A program made the translations under genes and the position numbers. DNA of 64,000 nt from Streptomyces sp. NBC_00576 (GTDB lineage: Bacteria; Actinomycetota; Actinomycetes; Streptomycetales; Streptomycetaceae), in the NCBI RefSeq assembly GCF_036345175.1, contig NZ_CP107780.1, forward strand, positions 10,292,001-10,356,000, read 5' to 3'. Shown here piece after piece: positions 58,195 through 64,000 of the stretch (its first letter is position 1; every line of letters starts with the position of its first letter). The notes beneath the pieces are model-generated. The model was not told the origin of the DNA. It worked only from the letters and a program-made list of their open reading frames with translations, and did no database searches.

Positions 58195-59373
58195 GTGGAG
58201 AAGCGCAGGATCGTGTTGCTGGGCGCAACCGGGTACACCGGACAGCGAGTTCTTCGGGAACTGCTCGCCCGGGGGGAGAAGCCGACACTGGCTGGGCGGA
58301 GCCGAGCCGGGATGCTGACTCTGGCCGACCGCTTCGAGGCGGAGTTGCCGGTGGCGGAGATCGACGTCACCTCCGCGGCCGATCTCGCACGCCTCCTGGA
58401 GCCCAGCGACGTGCTCCTCTCCACGGTCGGGCCGTTCATGCAGCTCGGCATGGCCACGGTCACGGCTGCCGCGCGGGCCGGGGCGCACTACTTCGACTCC
58501 ACGGGGGAGGGACCCTTCGCCCGCCGTGTCCTCCATGAGCTGGATTCCGTCGCATCGGCGCGGGGAGCCACCCTCGTGCCCGCGTTCGGCTACGACTACG
58601 TTCCGGGCAACCTCGCCGGTGCGCTGGCCGTGGACAAGGCGGGCGAGCAGGCACGCCATGCCGAGATCGGCTACTTCATCACCCGTTCGGGCCGCGGGGA
58701 CGAACTGCTCTACCGGAGCACCCTGCGCGACGCCTACACCCTGACCACGGGAGGAACGAGGCAGACGCTGGTCGCCGCGGCGGCCGAGGACGGGTTCGCC
58801 TACCGCCCCTCATCTCCCGGGAGCCCGCCCCATCTGGTCGACGAGCGTGCGGCCAAGCGAATACGCACCTTCCGCCACGCCGGCGTGAAACGCGCGACCA
58901 TGACCGTCCCGGGCACGGAACACCTCGGCCTGCCGGAAGTCTTCCGCCAGTTGGAGAGCGTCGAGCTGGGTCTGGGCTGGCTCGGGCGCTGGACCCGCCC
59001 GGTACAGATCGCCGCCACGCTCCAGGCACCCCTGCTGCGATCGGCGAAGGTGCGGGCAGCGTTGACGCGATGGTCCGAGCGGCTCCCCGGATCGCACCGC
59101 GAACCGGACCTGGACGGCCGTTCCCTGGTGATCGCCGTCGCCCGGGACGGCCACGGTCGACCCCTGACCACGACAGCCCTCACCGGGCCGGATCCGTACG
59201 AGATGACGGGCTCACTCCTGGCCTGGGGCGCCGTCCATGCGGCGGCGCCGGATGCCGTCCTCAAGCCCGGCGTTCACGGGCCGGTCGCGGCCCTGGGCCT
59301 CGACACCCTCAGGCTCGGTGCCGCCGAGGCCGGAGTACACGAAATCGACGGGGCGTCGGCCCGCCGTCGATGA
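58195..59373 (+). CDS. Saccharopine dehydrogenase-like NAD(P)-binding protein
   Basis: A 392-residue reductase. The Rossmann motif is VLLGATGYTGQRVLRELLAR at the N-terminus, followed by VLLSTVGPFMQLGMATVTAA and the FDSTGEGPFARRVLHELDSV region. This is the trans-acting enoyl-reductase or saccharopine-dehydrogenase-like family. The GTG at 58195 follows GCGGAGCC. It is divergent from a TetR gene that probably regulates it. The substrate is unknown; the family includes lipid and amino-acid reductases. Confidence 0.87.
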   Translation: MEKRRIVLLGATGYTGQRVLRELLARGEKPTLAGRSRAGMLTLADRFEAELPVAEIDVTSAADLARLLEPSDVLLSTVGPFMQLGMATVTAAARAGAHYFDSTGEGPFARRVLHELDSVASARGATLVPAFGYDYVPGNLAGALAVDKAGEQARHAEIGYFITRSGRGDELLYRSTLRDAYTLTTGGTRQTLVAAAAEDGFAYRPSSPGSPPHLVDERAAKRIRTFRHAGVKRATMTVPGTEHLGLPEVFRQLESVELGLGWLGRWTRPVQIAATLQAPLLRSAKVRAALTRWSERLPGSHREPDLDGRSLVIAVARDGHGRPLTTTALTGPDPYEMTGSLLAWGAVHAAAPDAVLKPGVHGPVAALGLDTLRLGAAEAGVHEIDGASARRR

Positions 59374-59474
59374 TTGCCGCGTGGGCATAGACCTTGCCCT
59401 CTGTATCGGGCGGTGGCGGGACGCGCCGCTGTTTTAGTTGATGACCAGATTTTGTTCGCGGAAAGGAACCGTCC

Positions 59475-60887
59475 ATGGACGAGCAGGATGAGCGCTTCGA
59501 CGTCGTCGTACTCGGCGCCGGCCCCGGCGGATACGTCGCCGCCATCCGGGCTGCCCAGCTGGGCAAGCGCGTCGCTGTCGTCGAGGAGAAGTACTGGGGC
59601 GGCGTCTGCCTGAACGTGGGCTGCATCCCGACCAAGGCCCTGCTGCGCAACGCAGAGCTGGCGCATGTCTTTACGCGTGAGGCGAAGACCTTCGGCATCA
59701 AGGTCGACGGCGAGGTCTCCTTCGACTACGGGGAGGCCTTTCGCCGTAGCCGGAAAGTCGCGGACGGGCGGGTCAAGGGCGTCCACTTCCTGATGAAGAA
59801 GAACAAGATCACGGAAATCAGCGGTCGCGGCACGTTCGTCGACCCGCACACACTCCAGGTGGCCGACTACGACGGCAACACCCGCACCATCGGCTTCGAC
59901 CACTGCATCATCGCCGCCGGGGCCACCCCCAAGCTGCTGCCCGGCACCAAGCGCAGCGCGCGCGTGGTCACGTTCGAGGAGCAGATCCTCGCCGAGGACC
60001 TGCCGCAGTCGATCGTCATCGCGGGCGCCGGCGCCATCGGCATCGAGTTCGCGTACGTCTTGCACAACTACGGTGTGAAGGTCACGATCGTCGAGTTCCT
60101 GGATCGGGTCGCGCCGCTGGAGGACGTCGAGGTCTCCGCCGAACTGGCCAAGCAGTACCGGCGGTTGGGCATCGACGTACTCACCTCGACCCGCGTCGAG
60201 TCCATCGACGAGTCCGGTCCGCAGGTGCGCGTGACCGTCACCGGCACGGACGGCGCCCAGCAGGTCCTCGAGGCCGACAAGGTCCTGCAGGCGATCGGCT
60301 TCGCTCCGAACGTGACCGGTTACGGCCTGGAGAACACGGGCGTGACGGTCACCGAGCGCGGCGCGATCGACGTCGACGGCCGCTGCCGCACCTCCGTGCC
60401 GCACATCTACGCCATCGGTGACGTCACCGCGAAGCTGATGCTCGCGCACGCCGCCGAGGCGATGGGCGTGGTCGCCGCGGAGACGCTCGCGGGTGCGGAG
60501 ACCATGGAGCTGGACTACGTGATGATCCCGCGGTCAACTTTCTGCCAGCCCCAGATCGCCAGCTTCGGCTACACCGAGGCTCAGGCGCGGGAGAAGGGGT
60601 TCGACGTCCAGGTCGCCAAGTTCCCGTTCACCGCGAACGCCAAGGCTCATGGCCTGGGCGACGCGACCGGCTTCGTGAAGCTGATCAGCGACGCCAAGTA
60701 CGGCGAGCTCCTCGGAGGCCATCTCATCGGCCCGGACGTCACCGAACTGCTGCCGGAGCTGACCCTGGCCCAGCAGTGGGACCTCACCGTCCACGAGGTC
60801 GCCCGCAACGTCCACGCCCACCCCACCCTGGGTGAGGCCGTCAAGGAGGCCGTGCACGGCCTCGCGGGCCACATGATCAACATGTAG
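59475..60887 (+). CDS. lpdA: Dihydrolipoyl dehydrogenase
   Basis: A 470-residue FAD-dependent disulfide reductase that reoxidises dihydrolipoamide in 2-oxo-acid dehydrogenase complexes. The FAD motif is GAGPGG at residues 14-19, the redox disulfide is Cys45 and Cys50 in GGVCLNVGCIPTK, and the NAD motif is GAGAIGIEFA near 182. The active-site His is in NVHAHPTLGEAV close to the C-terminus. The ATG follows AAAGGAAC. No 2-oxo-acid dehydrogenase genes are adjacent, so it may serve several complexes. Confidence 0.93.
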   Translation: MDEQDERFDVVVLGAGPGGYVAAIRAAQLGKRVAVVEEKYWGGVCLNVGCIPTKALLRNAELAHVFTREAKTFGIKVDGEVSFDYGEAFRRSRKVADGRVKGVHFLMKKNKITEISGRGTFVDPHTLQVADYDGNTRTIGFDHCIIAAGATPKLLPGTKRSARVVTFEEQILAEDLPQSIVIAGAGAIGIEFAYVLHNYGVKVTIVEFLDRVAPLEDVEVSAELAKQYRRLGIDVLTSTRVESIDESGPQVRVTVTGTDGAQQVLEADKVLQAIGFAPNVTGYGLENTGVTVTERGAIDVDGRCRTSVPHIYAIGDVTAKLMLAHAAEAMGVVAAETLAGAETMELDYVMIPRSTFCQPQIASFGYTEAQAREKGFDVQVAKFPFTANAKAHGLGDATGFVKLISDAKYGELLGGHLIGPDVTELLPELTLAQQWDLTVHEVARNVHAHPTLGEAVKEAVHGLAGHMINM

Positions 60888-60890
60888 TGG

Positions 60891-60959
60891 ACGGCGACAG
60901 GACCCCTTGGTACCCGACCGGTCCCGCGATCCCGAGGGGCCAAGGGGGTCTGTCGCCGT
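60891..60959 (+). terminator. Long stem-loop after lpdA
   Basis: Twenty-base arms (60891-60910 and 60940-60959) pair at 19 positions around a 29-base loop. It starts four bases after the lpdA stop. Confidence 0.75.
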
Positions 60960-61061
60960 ACGTCATGAGGTGCTCGGGCGACCGGATAGGTGTTCCGGTT
61001 GCTGGTGGTCACGGTTCCCAGGGGAACTGGATAGATCAATCCGATTGCTAAACTGGCGAGT

Positions 61062-61760
61062 ATGACCCCTCGCGCCCAGCGCCCTGACGAACCCGCCGCC
61101 CAGCCGCTGCGCAGCGACGCCGAGCGCAACCGGGAGCGGATCATCGCCGCCGCGCGCAAGGTGTTCGCGCGCGACGGGCTGAACGCATCCATGGCCTCCG
61201 TGGCCCGTGAGGCAGGGGTGGGCATCGCCACCATGTTCCGCCGCTTCCCAGCGAAGGAGGAGCTGGTCGCCGCCGTCTTCGCCGACCGCATGGACGCCTA
61301 CGCCGACGCGGTCGCCGTCGCGCTCGACGACCCCGACCCCTGGCACGGTTTCGTCGGCTACATCGAGACCGCCTGTGCGATGCAGGCGGCCGACTACGGC
61401 TTCGCCGACGTCCTGACCACGACCTTCCCCACCGCCAAGGCCATGGAGGAACGCCGCAACGAGGCGTACGAGGGCATGGTGCGGCTCATCGGCCGGGCCA
61501 AGGCCACGGGCCGGCTGCGCGAGGACTTCGACCCCTCCGACCTGGTACTGATCCACATGGCCAACACCGGCGTCGTCAACGCCACCGGCGCCGCCGCCCC
61601 CGACGCCTGGCGCCGTGTCGTCGCCCTGATCATCCAGTCTCTCGAGGCGCCCGCCCGCGGCATCCTGCCCCCCTCGCCCGCACACGACGCCCTCTACCGT
61701 GCGATGCTCCGCAACACCCCCGCCGATGTCACCGCGGCCGAGCCCGAGAAGGGCAACTGA
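61062..61760 (+). CDS. TetR-family regulator
   Basis: A 232-residue regulator. The helix-turn-helix is MASVAREAGVGIATMFRRFP near residues 45-64, with IATMFRRFPAKEELV as in regulators of redox genes. It has a long C-terminus. Its stop lies 26 bases before the MpaB-like gene on the same strand, so they may be co-transcribed. The neighbour may be its target. Confidence 0.9.
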   Translation: MTPRAQRPDEPAAQPLRSDAERNRERIIAAARKVFARDGLNASMASVAREAGVGIATMFRRFPAKEELVAAVFADRMDAYADAVAVALDDPDPWHGFVGYIETACAMQAADYGFADVLTTTFPTAKAMEERRNEAYEGMVRLIGRAKATGRLREDFDPSDLVLIHMANTGVVNATGAAAPDAWRRVVALIIQSLEAPARGILPPSPAHDALYRAMLRNTPADVTAAEPEKGN

Positions 61761-61786
61761 AGTCACTGAAGTCAGGGAGGCGTCTT

Positions 61787-62650
61787 TTGGACGGCATTCG
61801 CGCAGGTGATCCGGACCCGGGACTGTTCGGCCCCCGCTCCGTGACCTGGCAGCTGCACAGCGACCCCATGATGTGGGTCGCCGGAGTCCGTGCGCTGTAC
61901 TTCCAGGCGCTGCATCCGCGTGTGGTGCGCGGGGTCACGCAGAACTCGGACTTCGGGAGGGAAGCCTGGGGCCGGCTGATGCGCACCGCGAGCTTCGTCG
62001 GCACGACGACCTACGGGACCACGGACGCGGCCGAGAAGGCGGGCGCCCGGGTGCGGAAGATCCACCGCATGATGTCCGCCGTCGACCCGGACACGGGGGA
62101 GCGGTACGGCGTCGACGAACCCGGGCTGCTGCTGTGGGTGCACTGCGCCGAGATCGACTCCTATCTGCACATCCTGCGCCGCTCCGGCTGCCCGATCACC
62201 GACGCCCACGCCGACCGCTACATCCGCGAACACCTGGTCAGCGCCCGTCTGGTGGGCCTCGACCCCGACGCCGTACCGTCGAACCAGGCCGAGTTGCGCG
62301 CGTACTTCGAGCAGGTCCGCCCCGAACTGGCCGTCGGAGCCGAGGCACGCGAGGTGGACGACTTCCTGCTCCGTCCACCGACGCATCCGCTGCTCGTCCC
62401 GGCGCGTGAGGTGGTGTGGCGGCGCGTGGGGCAGCTGGCGTACGCCTCTCTGCCGCCGTACGCCCACGAGCTGTACGGCAGAGCCGCAGCCGAACCGGCC
62501 ACCGTCACCCGGCAGTTGCGTGCCACCGGCACCCTGTTGCGCTGCGTTCCCGCACGTCTTCGCTGGCAGCTCCCGCCCAAACACATCCTGCGGGCCATGT
62601 CACGGCTCGGCCCTGGCTCGCGCCCCGCGCCGTACAAACTCGGAAGATAG
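61787..62650 (+). CDS. MpaB-like oxygenase (DUF2236)
   Basis: A 287-residue protein of the ER-bound oxygenase MpaB family (DUF2236). The key pattern is an early FGPRSVTWQLHSDPMMWVAG followed by LYFQALHPRVVRGVTQNSDF, then WVHCAEIDSYLHILRRSG. The histidines here are likely haem ligands. The TTG at 61787 has GGGAGG upstream. Family members oxidatively cleave C=C bonds of lipids or rubber; the substrate here is unknown. Confidence 0.85.
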   Translation: MDGIRAGDPDPGLFGPRSVTWQLHSDPMMWVAGVRALYFQALHPRVVRGVTQNSDFGREAWGRLMRTASFVGTTTYGTTDAAEKAGARVRKIHRMMSAVDPDTGERYGVDEPGLLLWVHCAEIDSYLHILRRSGCPITDAHADRYIREHLVSARLVGLDPDAVPSNQAELRAYFEQVRPELAVGAEAREVDDFLLRPPTHPLLVPAREVVWRRVGQLAYASLPPYAHELYGRAAAEPATVTRQLRATGTLLRCVPARLRWQLPPKHILRAMSRLGPGSRPAPYKLGR

Positions 62651-62708
62651 CTCGCCATACTGGACGGGCCAGGGGAGGGCGAACAGGACCGGGGGCGGCA
62701 GCGGGACA

Positions 62709-64000
62709 TGGCGGACACCAGACTGATCCAGAGCCGGTACCGGCTGATCGATCTGATCGGGCGCGGCGGCATGGGGGAAGTGTGGCGTGCTCGCGATGAG
62801 TCGCTGGGGCGGCAGGTCGCCGTGAAGTGCCTGAAGCCGCTCGGGCCGCACCACGACCACTCCTTCACCCGTGTCCTGCGGGAACGGTTTCGGCGCGAGG
62901 CGCGGGTGGCCGCCGCGCTGCAGCACCGCGGGGTGACCGTCGTGCACGACTTCGGCGAGTCCGACGGGGTGCTCTATCTCGTCATGGAGCTGCTGGAGGG
63001 GCGCAATCTGAGCCAGCTCCTGGAGGACAACAAGCATCATCCGCTGCCCGTCCCGGACGTCGTCGACATCGCCGACCAGGTCGCCGCCGCCCTCGCCTAC
63101 ACCCACCAACAAGGCATCGTCCACCGTGACTTGAAGCCCGCGAACATCATGCGGTTGACCGACGGTACGGTGAAGATCTGCGACTTCGGCATAGCGCGCC
63201 TCGGTCATGACATCGGCTTCACCTCCCGGCTCACCGGCACCGGTATCGCGATGGGCACCCCGCACTACATGTCCCCGGAGCAGATCAGCGGCGGCGAGGT
63301 CGACCAGCGCAGCGACCTGTACTCCTTCGGGTGTGTGTTGTACGAACTGTCCACCGGGGTACCGCCGTTCGATCTCGACGACGCCTGGGGGGTGCTCATC
63401 GGACACCGCGACACCCCGCCCGAGCCGCCGCGCAGCCACCGCTCCGAGGTACCCGAGTTCCTGGAGCAGGTCATCCTGGCCCTTCTCGCCAAGCTCCCGG
63501 ATGAACGCCCGCGCGACGCAAGGGAGTTGGCCCGCCGGATCAGTGCGGGCCGGGCGACGCCGCTGTATGTGCCGACCGTCGTCACCCCGCAGCCCCAGTT
63601 CGGGCCCCCCGAGCCCGCCGCCCGTGAGCCCCGGCTGCCGTCCTGGACCCGGGGCATGACCACCGGCCACAAGGCGACCGGTGCCGGGCTGGGCACCACG
63701 CCGCCGGACCCGTCGGCCGGCCTCACCGGCGACTGGATCGCCCGCCCGGTCGCGGGCCGCCCCGGGGAACCCGTACCGCAGCTGCCGCCCGCCCCGTCGC
63801 CCGAGGCGCTCAACGCGCTGTCCGGGCGGCACAACGCGGGCCTGAGCCTGGGGCGCCTCGGTCGCTGGGTCGAGGCGGGCGAGGTGCACCGCGCGGTCGC
63901 CGCCGAACGCGAGCACATCCTCGGACCCGCCCACCCCGAGACCCTCGCCAGCCGCTACGAGGTCGGCTTCACCCTCAGCCGCACCGGCCGCGCCGCCGAC
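62709..64000 (+). CDS. Serine/threonine protein kinase with TPR-like tail (runs off right edge)
   Basis: The first 430 residues of a eukaryotic-type kinase. The glycine loop is GRGGMGEVW (residues 18-26), the Lys is VAVKCLKP (Lys40), the catalytic loop HRDLKPAN (Asp141) and DFG at 159-161, all present; the kinase should be active. A proline-rich linker follows from about residue 280 to 370. It is followed by a TPR-like repeat (GLSLGRLGRWVEAGEVHRAV) of the tetratricopeptide-kinase fusion common in Streptomyces. The ATG at 62709 is 58 bases after the MpaB-like gene. The C-terminus is not in the window. Confidence 0.9.

Noticed and set aside
1..64000. Secondary-metabolite gene cluster
   Set aside because: The methyltransferases, SnoaL-like, SRPBCC, LLM and OYE genes are types found in clusters, but there is no core synthase, and the genes are separated by regulators and decayed elements.

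Overview
The window looks like a piece of a Streptomyces (or close actinomycete) linear chromosome, probably an unstable accessory or arm region. GC content is very high, codon third positions are almost all G or C, GTG and TTG starts are common, and the families are typical of the genus: MMPL exporter, LAL and GlxA regulators, many TetR and HxlR regulators, F420-type LLM oxidoreductase, PASTA-less Ser/Thr kinase, and IS21, ISL3, IS110, IS256 and IS630 elements. No rRNA, tRNA, CRISPR array or biosynthetic megasynthase was seen.

Layout. Bases 1-6.8 kb: the N-terminus of a histidine kinase, an MMPL transporter, a TetR regulator, an SDR and an Old Yellow Enzyme. Bases 6.8-15.2 kb: an esterase gene cut in two by an IS21-type element (7326-14789, flanked by ATCTCC). 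The istA gene of that element is itself split by a four- or five-gene serine-recombinase element (8225-11647). An MFS transporter gene lies between istB and the right end. Bases 15.2-27.6 kb are a graveyard of mobile DNA: fragments of IS630, two tyrosine recombinases, istA/istB, a complete IS5 transposase and an IS256 remnant. A complete ISL3 element (25362-27350, 23-bp perfect inverted repeats, 8-bp target duplication) sits inside the right end of a second IS21 copy, which carries a methyltransferase gene in the position where the first copy carries the MFS gene. Intact chromosomal genes between them are DoxX, enoyl-CoA hydratase, a BAAT-type hydrolase, DinB and a phosphoribosyltransferase.

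Bases 27.9-33 kb hold a GtrA-like membrane protein, a NarL-type response regulator and a large LAL regulator. Bases 33-55 kb are a dense field of small redox and hydrolase genes (quinone oxidoreductase-like MDRs, alpha/beta hydrolases, SDR, PaaI thioesterase, acyl-CoA synthetase, DHA2 exporter). Each is paired with a TetR, HxlR or GlxA regulator and AT-rich palindromic operators. Several are paralogous copies of one another, intact or decayed. A 3-hydroxyisobutyryl-CoA hydrolase-like gene is split at a CT dinucleotide by an IS110 element (47047-48537), whose 5' non-coding region contains segments matching its own target and donor ends, as expected of a bridge RNA. Bases 55-64 kb hold an HxlR, an SRPBCC-LLM oxidoreductase pair, TetR regulators, a saccharopine-dehydrogenase-like reductase, dihydrolipoamide dehydrogenase, an MpaB-type oxygenase and the start of a Ser/Thr kinase.

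Working together, the chromosomal genes read as a repeatedly duplicated set of inducible detoxification and redox modules for reactive carbonyls, quinones and esters. This function is inferred from the families only. The most interesting systems are the IS110 guide RNA, the IS21 copies with interchangeable cargo, and the nested serine-recombinase cassette.
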